From NCBI RefSeq assembly GCF_007954265.1, contig NZ_VOLS01000029.1:1-53096 (forward strand): a stretch of DNA of 53,096 nt. Direction: 5' to 3'. Below the pieces are notes generated by a model that saw only the letters and a list, made by a program, of their open reading frames with translations, had not been told where the DNA came from and searched no databases. Shown here in pieces: positions 17,437 to 26,008 of this stretch. The translations under genes and the position numbers were made by a program. How positions within the stretch are numbered: position 1 is the stretch's first letter; every line of letters begins with the position of its first letter. The stretch is from Colwellia sp. C1TZA3. GTDB taxonomy: Bacteria > Pseudomonadota > Gammaproteobacteria > Enterobacterales > Alteromonadaceae.

Positions 17437-18000
17437 TTAGGAAGGCCAGGGCAACCAAGGTAAACCTAATTGTAAACTAGACAACATCGACTGCTTATTT
17501 TGTGTGTGATAGCCGTAAACTCGCAGCCCAAAAATATGTATCATAATACTCATTGCTTTTATCTGTGCTTCTTCAACGGGATAGATAGTGGCTAACTGCT
17601 CTACATATATTTTTTCAATCGCCGCTAAATACTCTGCAATATAGTGTTTAGTTTGAGGTTGATCATCGAGTTCAAGCTGACTTTTTACTAAATAACAGCT
17701 GCAATATTCACTTTGTACGGCTTCTTCAACAAAAGAAAAGAGTAGATCACAGATAATTTTTTCAACGCTTTGGTTTTGTTTGAATTTTTTATTTAACTTA
17801 TCGATAGAAGCGCTAGCATAAAACTTAAGTGATTCTTTAAATAATCCTTCTTTATTGCCAAATGCTAGGTAAACACTGCCTGGTTTTAAGCCAGTGACTT
17901 TAAACAAAGCCTGCATTGACGTTGCATTATAACCAACTCGCCAAAAAAGTGAGGTTGCTTTGTGCAATACATCTTGTCGATCAAACTGTGTTTTAGACAT
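17437..18000 (-). CDS. TetR/AcrR-family regulator
   Basis: A 187-residue TetR regulator. The helix-turn-helix at about residues 24-45 contains ATSMQALFKVTGLKPGSVYLAF, the usual TetR signature, followed by GNKEGLF. The C-terminal ligand domain carries a CSCYLVKS segment with two cysteines near residue 100, which could sense oxidants or thiol-reactive compounds. It is divergent from a peroxiredoxin-like gene, and the space between them holds three matching 16-bp operators, so it very likely represses that gene and itself. The signal is unknown; an oxidative or electrophile signal is inferred from the target. Confidence 0.92.
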   Translation of the reverse strand: MSKTQFDRQDVLHKATSLFWRVGYNATSMQALFKVTGLKPGSVYLAFGNKEGLFKESLKFYASASIDKLNKKFKQNQSVEKIICDLLFSFVEEAVQSEYCSCYLVKSQLELDDQPQTKHYIAEYLAAIEKIYVEQLATIYPVEEAQIKAMSIMIHIFGLRVYGYHTQNKQSMLSSLQLGLPWLPWPS

Positions 18001-18105
18001 TCTAAAATTACTTACTAGTTATACCATTTGAGTTAATGAATGCAGCACTAAGTTGATGCGTTCATTATTATTGGTATTAATGCGATTAACCTATATTACA
18101 GCACT

Positions 18106-18168
18106 TTGAATGTTTATTCAAAAAACAACTTGAACGCTCATTCAAAACATGATTGAATGAGCGTTCAA
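18106..18168. promoter_or_regulatory. Three TetR operator sites
   Basis: Three 16-bp near-palindromes share TTGAA(C/T)G..(C/T)ATTCAA: 18106-18121 (TTGAATGTTTATTCAA), 18130-18145 (TTGAACGCTCATTCAA) and 18153-18168 (TTGAATGAGCGTTCAA). The last two are exact reverse complements. Start-to-start spacings of 24 and 23 bases put the dimers on nearly the same face of the DNA. They lie between divergent TetR and peroxiredoxin genes. Confidence 0.85.
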
Positions 18169-18192
18169 AAATAAATAATATTAGGATCTAAC

Positions 18193-18837
18193 ATGGCTTT
18201 AACAGAAAAATTAAACGAATTTAAAAAAGGTTTTACTGAAAATGTACCTCAAGACATACAAGCGCTAATGCAGCAAGCGACACAAAACCTTGCTGATTCA
18301 GGCATCGTATTAAACACGCCTAAAAAGGGAGATAAGCTGGCTGAATTTTCGTTAGTTAATGCACAAGGCACTGATGTGTCATTATCAAGCTTGTTAGAGG
18401 ATGGTCCTGTTGTTATTACTTTTTATCGTGGTGGCTGGTGCCCGTACTGTAATTTAGCGTTACGTGCATATCAAGACTCACTTGCAGAAATTAAAGCACT
18501 TGGTGCAACATTAGTTGCGATTACTCCAGAGCTAGCTGACGCATCACTTTCAACCACTGAAAAAAATGAGTTACAGTTTGAGGTATTAACAGATACTAAC
18601 GCTAAATACGCTAAAGATTTAGGCCTAGTTTTTACATTACCTGAAGAGCTACGTCCTATTTATTCATCGTTTGGTATTGAAGTTGAAGAACATAATGGTG
18701 CAAACCAATTTGACTTACCTTTAGCTGCAACATTTGTTGTCGCGCAAGATGGCACAATAGCGAGTGCTTTTGTTGAAGAAGATTACACATTAAGACAAGA
18801 GCCTAGCGAAGTAATTAAAGTATTAAAAAGCTTGTAA
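18193..18837 (+). CDS. Peroxiredoxin-like (AhpC/TSA family) protein
   Basis: A 214-residue thioredoxin-fold protein. Its active region YRGGWCPYCNLAL places C83 and C86 as a CxxC dithiol after a beta strand. This YRGxWCPYC form marks the peroxiredoxin-like family that reduces peroxides or acts as a thiol oxidoreductase. There is no signal peptide, so it is cytoplasmic. The ATG follows a TTAGGATC site 7 bases upstream. Expression is probably derepressed through the TetR operators immediately upstream. Confidence 0.88.
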   Translation: MALTEKLNEFKKGFTENVPQDIQALMQQATQNLADSGIVLNTPKKGDKLAEFSLVNAQGTDVSLSSLLEDGPVVITFYRGGWCPYCNLALRAYQDSLAEIKALGATLVAITPELADASLSTTEKNELQFEVLTDTNAKYAKDLGLVFTLPEELRPIYSSFGIEVEEHNGANQFDLPLAATFVVAQDGTIASAFVEEDYTLRQEPSEVIKVLKSL

Positions 18838-18913
18838 AAGCAGACCCAATTAATTTAATTTTAGCTGTTTTTGATCTGGTATTTAAGTAAAACTTTATCA
18901 TTAATAGCTAGTT

Positions 18914-18965
18914 AAAATCTTGTTGAACAATTACATAATGTATTATTATTATTCAACAAGATTTT
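18914..18965. promoter_or_regulatory. Long inverted repeat ahead of the ABM monooxygenase
   Basis: A 14-bp perfect inverted repeat (AAAATCTTGTTGAA with TTCAACAAGATTTT) brackets 24 AT-rich bases. It lies between the peroxiredoxin stop and the ribosome site (AAAGGAG) of the next gene. It could be a terminator of the former, with T residues after the second arm, or an operator for the latter. Confidence 0.5.
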
Positions 18966-18984
18966 ATAACTAAAGGAGAAGAAA

Positions 18985-19305
18985 ATGTTTGCCGTAATTG
19001 TAAAAGTTACTATTAAGCCAGAACATAAAAAAGAGTTTATTGACGCTATGTTTGATGATGCTCGCGGTTCAGTGAAAAATGAAGCAAATTGCTTCCTCTT
19101 TAACATAGTTCAAGACCAAGACGACCCAAACCTTCTTCATCTTTACGAGGTCTATAAAGATGAAGCGACCTTTGAAGAACACACAAAAACGCCTCACTTT
19201 GTCCTCTGGGTGGAAACAACAAAGAATTGGTTAGCAAAACCACTTGATATATCCACAGGTACTCACTTATTTCCAAGTGATGATTGCTGGAAAAAACAAC
19301 GTTAA
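18985..19305 (+). CDS. ABM-domain quinol monooxygenase-like protein (LsrG/YgiN type)
   Basis: A 106-residue single ABM domain (antibiotic biosynthesis monooxygenase, dimeric ferredoxin-like barrel). Family features include FAVIVKVTIKPEHKKEF at the start, HLYEVYKDEATFEEHTKTPHF in the middle and the typical EVYKD/H residues of LsrG and YgiN. Such proteins act as cofactor-free monooxygenases or isomerases of small ketones and quinols. It has its own AAAGGAGAAG ribosome site and stands 147 bases after the peroxiredoxin gene, so it may share its stress-related control. The substrate is unknown. Confidence 0.85.
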   Translation: MFAVIVKVTIKPEHKKEFIDAMFDDARGSVKNEANCFLFNIVQDQDDPNLLHLYEVYKDEATFEEHTKTPHFVLWVETTKNWLAKPLDISTGTHLFPSDDCWKKQR

Positions 19306-19436
19306 CTGCAGCTGTCGCAATCAGCTGTTGTGTTTCTATCAGCAGCTGAAAGTCGATGAATCATTTACGGTTATATTTCCCTTCACTTGTTTTCATTCAT
19401 CTCATTTTTGATCGTTATCCATCCTTGATGAGATTA

Positions 19437-20714
19437 CTAATCTAAAATCGTATAATATAAATATTCCCATGCCAGCTGTACGCTATACATTGGAGGGTAT
19501 GAATAATCTTCTACCTCTGCAACCATATATTTTGGCACATCAAAATCTTGATGATGAAATAATTCCATCCAATCTATCTTGCCGCTAGCGCCCAATTCTT
19601 TATAGTCTTTGATATGCCAACTTATAAAACGATTTGGGTATTTTTTAAAATAATCGACAGGTTTTACCCCTCCCATTTCCATCCAATAAATGTCGGCTTG
19701 AAAGTAAACATATTTAGGGTTGGTGTTTTGTAAAAAGTAATCATATATCTGAATACCCTCGACCGAATTGAATTCATCTGCATGGTTATGAAAAGCAAAG
19801 GTAATGCCCTTTTCACTGCATAATTTACCTATGGCATTATAATAATCGCTGTAACGTTTTAACTCTTCTTTGGACTTTACCGATTTGAGTTGATTATTAG
19901 AGGTTGTTAAATATTTTACACCAGCTTCTACATGGTCATCGATGGTATTAGACCACCACATCAAAGCACTTTCCCAGTCATCGATTGCAGGAAGATCGTG
20001 AAATGTCATTGAACCTAGAAATTGCATACCGTTGGCTTCAACTAGGTTACGGAATTCTGTTGGCGACATTCCATAAAAAGTGCCATCATCATAAACAAAT
20101 GTTTCAACATAGCTATAGCCCATTCTCCCTAACTCTTTAAGGGTTCCTTTTGGATCTTTTAACATTTCTTGATGAACAGAAACTAATTGAATACCAATAT
20201 TTTTATCTTTAGGATTAGCCTTTATATACCGCGTTTTCCAAAGGCTTTTACCTAATGCATCGAACCCTTCGAGTAATACATTTGTCGGCGTTTGAAAGTT
20301 AAATTCAACCTCTAAATAAAAATCACCGAGCATATCAACATCTTTCATTCTCCACTTTGTGTCAGAAGAAAAGTGCCCTATTCCTTTGAAAACCTCTCCT
20401 TCTTGGTTTTGTCCTAACGCGATTATTTTGTCGCTCTTAGCATCGTAACCAATTAATTCGGTGAGAAGAGATGTGTATTTTCCATTTTTGTATTGAAGTA
20501 CTTCAACTTGCATCGATTGACGATTCATTGTTGAAATATTGTTCATTTTAATCGCAGGAAATGCAGCGACTTTATCAGTATTAGCATGTTCACTACTTAC
20601 CCAAAGCCCTGCGTATTGATGTAAGCGGTCAGCTTGAGATTCAATCGAATCTTTTGCAAAGATCGTTGAGCTAAAAATAATAAAGAGTAATATTATTGAC
20701 GTTATAATTCTCAT
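19437..20714 (-). CDS. Exported sugar isomerase/epimerase-like TIM barrel with N-terminal beta-barrel domain
   Basis: A 425-residue protein with a signal peptide (ITSIILLFIIFSSTIFA). Residues about 25-165 form a strand-rich lipocalin-like domain (LHQYAGLWVSSEHA start, with FKGIGHFSSDTKWRMKDV) that recalls DUF1579-type barrels. Residues about 170-425 form an AP-endonuclease-2/xylose-isomerase-like TIM barrel with likely metal ligands in YVETFVYD, AFHNHADEF, FQADIYWMEMGG, SWHIKDY and MVAEVEDY. Family members isomerise or oxidise sugars and inositols. It ends the minus-strand operon with the aldo-keto reductase and a Gfo/Idh gene (65 and 68 bases apart). The domain pairing and export suggest periplasmic sugar modification; the substrate is unknown. 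Confidence 0.8.
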   Translation of the reverse strand: MRIITSIILLFIIFSSTIFAKDSIESQADRLHQYAGLWVSSEHANTDKVAAFPAIKMNNISTMNRQSMQVEVLQYKNGKYTSLLTELIGYDAKSDKIIALGQNQEGEVFKGIGHFSSDTKWRMKDVDMLGDFYLEVEFNFQTPTNVLLEGFDALGKSLWKTRYIKANPKDKNIGIQLVSVHQEMLKDPKGTLKELGRMGYSYVETFVYDDGTFYGMSPTEFRNLVEANGMQFLGSMTFHDLPAIDDWESALMWWSNTIDDHVEAGVKYLTTSNNQLKSVKSKEELKRYSDYYNAIGKLCSEKGITFAFHNHADEFNSVEGIQIYDYFLQNTNPKYVYFQADIYWMEMGGVKPVDYFKKYPNRFISWHIKDYKELGASGKIDWMELFHHQDFDVPKYMVAEVEDYSYPPMYSVQLAWEYLYYTILD

Positions 20715-20730
20715 CTGTTTAACCTCTTAG

Positions 20731-20759
20731 TTAAGCTAAGTTAATTTAACTTAGCTTAA
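20731..20759. repeat. 29-bp near-perfect palindrome between isomerase and aldo-keto reductase genes
   Basis: TTAAGCTAAGTTAA and TTAACTTAGCTTAA, 14 bases each, flank a single T. In RNA this gives a stable stem after opening a few central pairs. It lies within the operon, so it may tune downstream expression or bind a dimeric regulator. Confidence 0.6.
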
Positions 20760-20779
20760 TCATTAATTTTATAGTGAAA

Positions 20780-21760
20780 TTATATTCCGCCACGAATATG
20801 TTGCTTTACTTGAGATTGATAAAACATTTTTAATTGTTTATCTACCTCTTCATCAAGGGGAGTCAAGTTACTCACCTGGGCATTATTTATTACCTGTTGC
20901 GTGCTACTTGCTCCAGCAATAATAGTGCTGATCTGTGGTTGATCTAATAACCAACGTAACGAGGTTTCTAATAAGTTTAAATGACTAGGTAGCATTGCTT
21001 TAAGCTGATCAGCTAATTCAACGCCTTTATTAAACGGTAACCCATTAAACGTTTCACCGACGTGAAACGCAGCACCGTCTTTATTATAATGACGATGATC
21101 TTGCGCTGAAAACTGTTGGTTTTTAGTCATTTTTCCACTTAACAACCCACTCGCTAAGGGTAAACGAACAATAACGCCGATATTATTTTCAGCAGCCTTT
21201 GGTAATAATGTTTCAATCGCTGCTTGTCTGAAAATATTAAAAATAATTTGTACCGTAGCAAGCTTAGGTACTTGGCAGCAAAATATTGCATCATCAATCA
21301 TTTCAACACTGGCACCAAAGTTTTTAATCAGCCCTTGTTGTTGAAAGTCTTCTAACCAGTTAAATATTTCTCCATCGCGTAATACTTCAGGAGGGATACA
21401 ATGTAGCTGTACTAAATCTAAAGCCTCAAGACCTAAACGTGTTAGTGAGCCTTGTATATTTTCTTTTACTTTAGCTTTCGTGTAACCCGCTGGAAATAAC
21501 GTACCGCCTCGGCCAACCTTAGTGATAACAAAAGGTTTTTCGTTACTTTTTTTCAACCATTTTCCGATACGTTCTTCGCTAATACCACCGCCATATACAT
21601 CAGCAGTATCTAATAAATTGATACCTTCATTTGTTGCCGTTGATAATATATCTTGTGCTTGTTTATCTTCAAGGGGACCAAAATCATTGCCTAATTGCCA
21701 ACAACCCAGGCCGATTTCAGAAACGTCAAAGCCGGTACTGCCTAATATTCTTTTTTTCAT
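20780..21760 (-). CDS. Aldo/keto reductase
   Basis: A 326-residue NADPH-dependent TIM barrel. The opening GSTGFDVSEIGLGCWQLG and the DTADVYGGG segment (with catalytic D and Y) are standard; LVQLHCIP carries the catalytic His region, and K of VITKVGRGG completes the tetrad. The C-terminal IAGASSTQQVINN forms the cofactor 2'-phosphate site. It probably reduces a sugar aldehyde or ketone. It sits in the middle of an operon between the Gfo/Idh oxidoreductase and the exported isomerase. Confidence 0.92.
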   Translation of the reverse strand: MKKRILGSTGFDVSEIGLGCWQLGNDFGPLEDKQAQDILSTATNEGINLLDTADVYGGGISEERIGKWLKKSNEKPFVITKVGRGGTLFPAGYTKAKVKENIQGSLTRLGLEALDLVQLHCIPPEVLRDGEIFNWLEDFQQQGLIKNFGASVEMIDDAIFCCQVPKLATVQIIFNIFRQAAIETLLPKAAENNIGVIVRLPLASGLLSGKMTKNQQFSAQDHRHYNKDGAAFHVGETFNGLPFNKGVELADQLKAMLPSHLNLLETSLRWLLDQPQISTIIAGASSTQQVINNAQVSNLTPLDEEVDKQLKMFYQSQVKQHIRGGI

Positions 21761-21828
21761 TATTATTTACCTTTTAAATTGGATTTACCCAATCATGGCT
21801 AAGCTATTATGTATCGAGCATAGATTAA

Positions 21829-22809
21829 TTATTCAAAACGATATTTTTGCCCGACTTGATGTCGAATAGTATCCATAATCGTCATAGTAGCGAGCGTATC
21901 TTGATGAGTAATACCAGGGCTTTCTAATAAACCTGCACGAATACAGGACATTGCTTCTTCAATTTCGTATTCAAAACCTGTTGAACGGAAAGGTTGATCT
22001 ACCGTTAATGTTTCACTTTCGGTCACTAATGTCGCTTTATTTGTACACCAAAACATATCATGTACTTTAATGTGGCCTTTAGTACCATAAATACAAAAAT
22101 CGTTACGGTGTTTTGCCATAAAACTACAAGTAAACTGTGAAAATCGACCATTGCTGTACTGCATGCTTACAGAGGTATGTTCATCAACCTCTGTTTCAGT
22201 TAATAATGACACCGCTTGAATAGATTCAGGGTTTTGACCGTAAACCCATTGTGAGATAGTGATGTTATATATGCCCATGTCTAATAAAGCGCCACCCGCT
22301 AGATCATGATTATATAGTCGGTCGTCTAGATCTCTTGGTATACAAAAACCAAAGCTCGACTGTAACGACTTCACTTCACCGATAACACCCGAATCTAACC
22401 AATTTTTAACTTGCTTATAAATAGGCAGGAAGCGTGTCCAAACCGCTTCCATTAAAAACAGACCTTTAGATTTTGCCAGTAACATTAGCTCTTGCGATTG
22501 CGCGGCATTCACTGTTAATGGCTTCTCACAAAGCACCGCTTTACCGGATTCTAAACATAATTTAATTTGTTCATAATGAAAACGATGTGGTGTGGCAATA
22601 TAAACAGCATCAATTTTTCTATCGTTCACTAGTTCATTGTAATCTAGATAGATATTTTCAATTTTATATTTATTAGCAAAATTTGCCGCTCTTTGTTCAT
22701 TGCGACTAGCAATCGCATAAAGTTCGGCATCATCTATCACGGTTAATGCTTGAGCAAAGTTTTCAGCAATGCGCCCAGGTCCAATAAGACCCCATCGAAA
22801 GTGTTCCAT
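21829..22809 (-). CDS. Gfo/Idh/MocA-family oxidoreductase (DHDH-like; candidate pentose dehydrogenase)
   Basis: A 326-residue cytoplasmic NAD(P) enzyme. The Rossmann motif is GLIGPGRIAENFA, the family lysine lies in CEKPLTVNA, and the GGALLDMGIYNI segment forms part of the active site. The EAVWTRFLP stretch is typical of the dihydrodiol dehydrogenase branch, whose members include NADP-dependent D-xylose 1-dehydrogenases. In this window no other cytoplasmic enzyme could supply xylonolactone, so it is a reasonable candidate for that step, but this is inference only. It heads an operon divergent from a LysR gene. Confidence 0.88.
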   Translation of the reverse strand: MEHFRWGLIGPGRIAENFAQALTVIDDAELYAIASRNEQRAANFANKYKIENIYLDYNELVNDRKIDAVYIATPHRFHYEQIKLCLESGKAVLCEKPLTVNAAQSQELMLLAKSKGLFLMEAVWTRFLPIYKQVKNWLDSGVIGEVKSLQSSFGFCIPRDLDDRLYNHDLAGGALLDMGIYNITISQWVYGQNPESIQAVSLLTETEVDEHTSVSMQYSNGRFSQFTCSFMAKHRNDFCIYGTKGHIKVHDMFWCTNKATLVTESETLTVDQPFRSTGFEYEIEEAMSCIRAGLLESPGITHQDTLATMTIMDTIRHQVGQKYRFE

Positions 22810-22921
22810 CGCTTGTTCTTCCTATCATCGTTAGTATTAGTAAATTCATTAGCAATAACATAAGTAACAATATGAGTTTACCTAATAAAATATTGTTTAC
22901 ATATACCTATACTTTAAACCC

Positions 22922-22944
22922 ATTGTTCAATATTATTAAACAAT
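22922..22944. promoter_or_regulatory. Candidate LysR-type operator
   Basis: ATTGTT and AACAAT flank 11 bases, a T-N11-A interrupted palindrome as expected for LysR regulators. It lies in the 173-bp space between the divergent Gfo/Idh and LysR genes, 39 bases before the LysR start. Confidence 0.5.
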
Positions 22945-22982
22945 CTATTTAGCAATGGTTCCCCCCTGTAAGGATATGAAAG

Positions 22983-23894
22983 ATGTTCGATAAAAAAAAG
23001 CTGCAAGGTATACCTGAATTTCTTCGCGTGGTTGATGATGGAAGTTTTAGTGCAGCGGCCAACACGTTAAGCAGTTCGCGTTCAAGAGTGTCGCAATTAA
23101 TTACCCAACTAGAAAAAAACTTAGGCGTGCAGTTATTACATCGTTCAACACGATCTATTATGCTAACCGATATTGGAGAACAGTTTTATCATCAATGCAC
23201 TCAGGGATTATCCTGTATAGAGCAAGCAATTGACCAAGCACAAGAAGATCAACAAACTTTGGCAGGGGAAATAAGAATTAATGCGGTAGGCGGTGTTTTT
23301 GGTGAGCAAATTTTTACACCGTTACTTTTTCTATTTATGGATCAACATCCTGATGTAATTATCACCTTAGATTTTAGCAGCGTGCACGTCGATTTAATTG
23401 CCCAACAATACGATATTGTAGTGCGCATGGGTTCTTTACCCGATTCAAATTTGATTGCTCGACCGCTAACACGTTATAAAACACACGTTTGTGCTTCACC
23501 AGAATATTTACATCAACACAAAAAAATTAGCCATCCTAAAGATTTACTCGAACATAACATTATTTTAGGATCGGTTAACAAATGGCCATTTATTCAACCA
23601 AATTTGTTAGGGAATAATGAAAGAACAAGTGAAAATTATGAGTTAACCCTAAAAGGAAAATTTCACTGTGCGAATGGACATGTCAGCCGCCTTGCCGTAT
23701 TAAATCATCAAGGCATTGCGCGTTTAACCGATTACCATATTAAAGATGACCTAGCGCAAGGACGCTTAGTAACGGTATTTGACGATTGGCAATTAAACGA
23801 CAGTATAGTGTCGCTGGTTTACCCACAGGCGCGTTATAAAATTCTCCGCGTACAAGCATTGATTGATTTTTTGCTACATAATTTTGAAAGATAG
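22983..23894 (+). CDS. LysR-family transcriptional regulator
   Basis: A 303-residue regulator of standard length. The winged helix-turn-helix (about 8-65) contains FLRVVDDGSFSAAANTL and SSSRSRVSQLITQLEKNLG, and a periplasmic-binding-like effector domain follows. The sequence is closest in style to the CrgA/DmlR branch (RSTRSIMLTDIGEQFY). It is divergent from the Gfo/Idh, aldo-keto reductase and isomerase operon and likely controls it. The ligand is unknown. Confidence 0.93.
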   Translation: MFDKKKLQGIPEFLRVVDDGSFSAAANTLSSSRSRVSQLITQLEKNLGVQLLHRSTRSIMLTDIGEQFYHQCTQGLSCIEQAIDQAQEDQQTLAGEIRINAVGGVFGEQIFTPLLFLFMDQHPDVIITLDFSSVHVDLIAQQYDIVVRMGSLPDSNLIARPLTRYKTHVCASPEYLHQHKKISHPKDLLEHNIILGSVNKWPFIQPNLLGNNERTSENYELTLKGKFHCANGHVSRLAVLNHQGIARLTDYHIKDDLAQGRLVTVFDDWQLNDSIVSLVYPQARYKILRVQALIDFLLHNFER

Positions 23895-24369
23895 TTTATT
23901 TTGGGGGGGAGCTAGTTGAAACAAAATGAGCCTTTAAAGTTATGTTTGTTTAATGCTGGAATCGCATTATCTAATTGGCTATCAAGTGCATCATCGAAAG
24001 CAAGGCTAACTGTTGCCGATTTATTATTTGGCCAATTAAAATTCTGAGACATATTATTTACTTGTATAGATAGGCAAATAAAAAGTTGTAATATGCGATG
24101 ATTGAAAAATTTGACTCATTTAAGTTATTCCATTCGGTTATATTGTGGAGTTGAAAGATCAACAGCCGCTAAAGAAAAAACACCAAAATGATAAAGCCCA
24201 AGGAAATACTTGCTTCAGTAGTTTAAGTTTTTAAAACCAGCTCACATTTATAGCACCATTTATTTTAATGCTAATGGCAAATTAGTTGCCAACTCTTATT
24301 AAACATGTATTTCCAATCAAATAAGAGTATATTTTTAATCATAATATTAATTCTAGATAATGAGGATTT
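23895..24369. other. Intergenic region, no firm gene
   Basis: A 43-codon frame with a TTG start at 23916 and stop at 24045-24047 (KQNEPLKLCLFNAGIALSNW opens it) has a purine-rich GGGGGGAGC before it. It resembles nothing I know and may be chance. The rest is AT-rich; I see no clear promoter or hairpin. Confidence 0.4.
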
Positions 24370-25530
24370 ATGATGAAAAAAACAAACGAAAAACCACAAA
24401 TAATTACCAGACGAAAATTTATAGGAAACTCTATCACAGGTCTTGCTGTATTAGGATTCTCTACCCTTTCCTTCTCTGGTTTAGTTGCGGCAAAAAAAGG
24501 GAATAATAAAAAACTTGGTATTGCACTTGTTGGTTTGGGAAATTATGCCGAAAGCCAATTAGCACCAGCACTGCTTGAAACAGAAAACTGTTATCTCGCA
24601 GGTATTGTCACTGGCACAAAATCTAAAGAAAAACAGTGGCAACAAAAATATAATATTCCAGATAAAAATGTTTATAACTACGACAATTTTGACGACATTG
24701 CCCACAACGACGATATTGATATTGTTTATGTCGTGTTGCCAAACTCAATGCATGCCGAATATTCAATTCGCGCTGCCAAAGCAGGTAAACATGTTATTAG
24801 TGAAAAACCAATGGCTGTATCAGTGGCTGAATGCCAACAAGTTATTGATGCTTGTAAAAAACAAGGAGTAAAGCTAGGTATTGGTTACCGTTTGCATTAC
24901 GAACCACATAATCTTGAAATGATGCGTCTTGGTCAAAATCAAGTGTATGGCAAAGTTAACTCCATGCAGGCAAATTTTAGTTTTAAAATGGGAGATCTAT
25001 CGCAATGGCGTGCTGATAAAAAATATTCTGGTGGCGGACCGTTAATGGATATAGGTCTTTATTGTATTCAAGGTGCTATTTATACCTTAGGTGAATTACC
25101 TATTAGCGTTAGCGCAAGAGATACAACAGTTAATAGAGCCGCATGGAAAACGGTAGAAGGCTCGCTAGAATGGACATTGAAATTTAAATCGGGTGCGGTT
25201 GTTAATTCTGTAAGCAGTTACGAGCAGGACTACCAGGATAGTTTGGTTGCGACAGCCGACAAAGGTAAGTTCGGACTAGGTCCCGCTTATATGTATGACG
25301 GCCTTAAAGGCTTTACACCAGAAGGTAATATGCCGTTCAACGCGGTTTACGAGCAAGTGCTACAAATGGACTCCTTTGCCACTAGTGTATTAAACAATAC
25401 CGACGTCTTGGTGCCAGGTGAAATGGGCATGCGCGATATGTATATTGTTGAAAAGATTTACCAGTCGATGCAACAAGGTGGAAAAGAGTTATCACTTGCC
25501 GATATACCGAAGATACTACACAAGGTTTAA
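24370..25530 (+). CDS. Tat-exported Gfo/Idh/MocA oxidoreductase (glucose-fructose oxidoreductase-like)
   Basis: A 386-residue protein whose N-terminus has a twin-arginine signal (ITRRKFIGNSITGLAVLGF), as in the periplasmic glucose-fructose oxidoreductase of Zymomonas. The Rossmann start is GIALVGLGNYAE, and SEKPMAVSVAECQ holds the catalytic lysine. GGGPLMDIGLYCIQGAIY is the C-terminal active-site stretch. Export by Tat implies a tightly bound NADP carried in the folded protein. It may oxidise pentose or glucose to the lactone in the periplasm. ATG at 24373 is equally possible as start. It stands alone, 475 bases after the LysR gene. Confidence 0.88.
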   Translation: MMKKTNEKPQIITRRKFIGNSITGLAVLGFSTLSFSGLVAAKKGNNKKLGIALVGLGNYAESQLAPALLETENCYLAGIVTGTKSKEKQWQQKYNIPDKNVYNYDNFDDIAHNDDIDIVYVVLPNSMHAEYSIRAAKAGKHVISEKPMAVSVAECQQVIDACKKQGVKLGIGYRLHYEPHNLEMMRLGQNQVYGKVNSMQANFSFKMGDLSQWRADKKYSGGGPLMDIGLYCIQGAIYTLGELPISVSARDTTVNRAAWKTVEGSLEWTLKFKSGAVVNSVSSYEQDYQDSLVATADKGKFGLGPAYMYDGLKGFTPEGNMPFNAVYEQVLQMDSFATSVLNNTDVLVPGEMGMRDMYIVEKIYQSMQQGGKELSLADIPKILHKV

Positions 25531-26008
25531 CGTTATTGTTTTTAACAAAACAGAGTTAGTCCATAAATATCATTTTTAATTAGCAACTAAATACGCTTAA
25601 GATCATTTTCCTAGACTACAGCAAATAGCATTCTACTTATCAAAATAGAAAATCGGTAATTAAGTCGCTATTTTACAATTAATAAAGCTAACCTGAAATG
25701 GGTTAGCTTTATGATTTTTAACCGTTGCTAAAACCTTGGTTAATAACTTCATTTATACATCCAGTATTCTTTCCATGAATCGTATAGTATTTTGCGCTCT
25801 AGAAACATTCCCCTATAAAGTAACATAAAACGTCATACCCATGGTATCCAGTGGTTTTTGGTGCTGAATACCCCTTATTTTTGAACTTGATTATTCAACA
25901 ATAAACTTAGTTTTTCAGAAAACTTGGTGATTTCCGGGTGATTTTTGTCATGAAATAAAATGACTGCTTTTCGATTAGATATTACAATTTCTAAATTAAA
26001 ATACGAGG
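25531..26008. other. Intergenic region between convergent genes
   Basis: It holds the terminator at 25682-25712 and otherwise no gene. The part from 25713 to 26008 is AT-rich with no coding signal I can support. Confidence 0.5.
25682..25712 (+). terminator. Hairpin terminator after the Tat-exported oxidoreductase
   Basis: A 12-bp stem (ATAAAGCTAACC with GGTTAGCTTTAT) has a 7-nt loop and is followed by GATTTTT. It lies about 150 bases after the oxidoreductase stop. Confidence 0.7.

Noticed and set aside
23916-24047. 43-codon frame with TTG start after the LysR gene
   Set aside because: Rare start, no family resemblance and an isolated position; listed only in the intergenic note.
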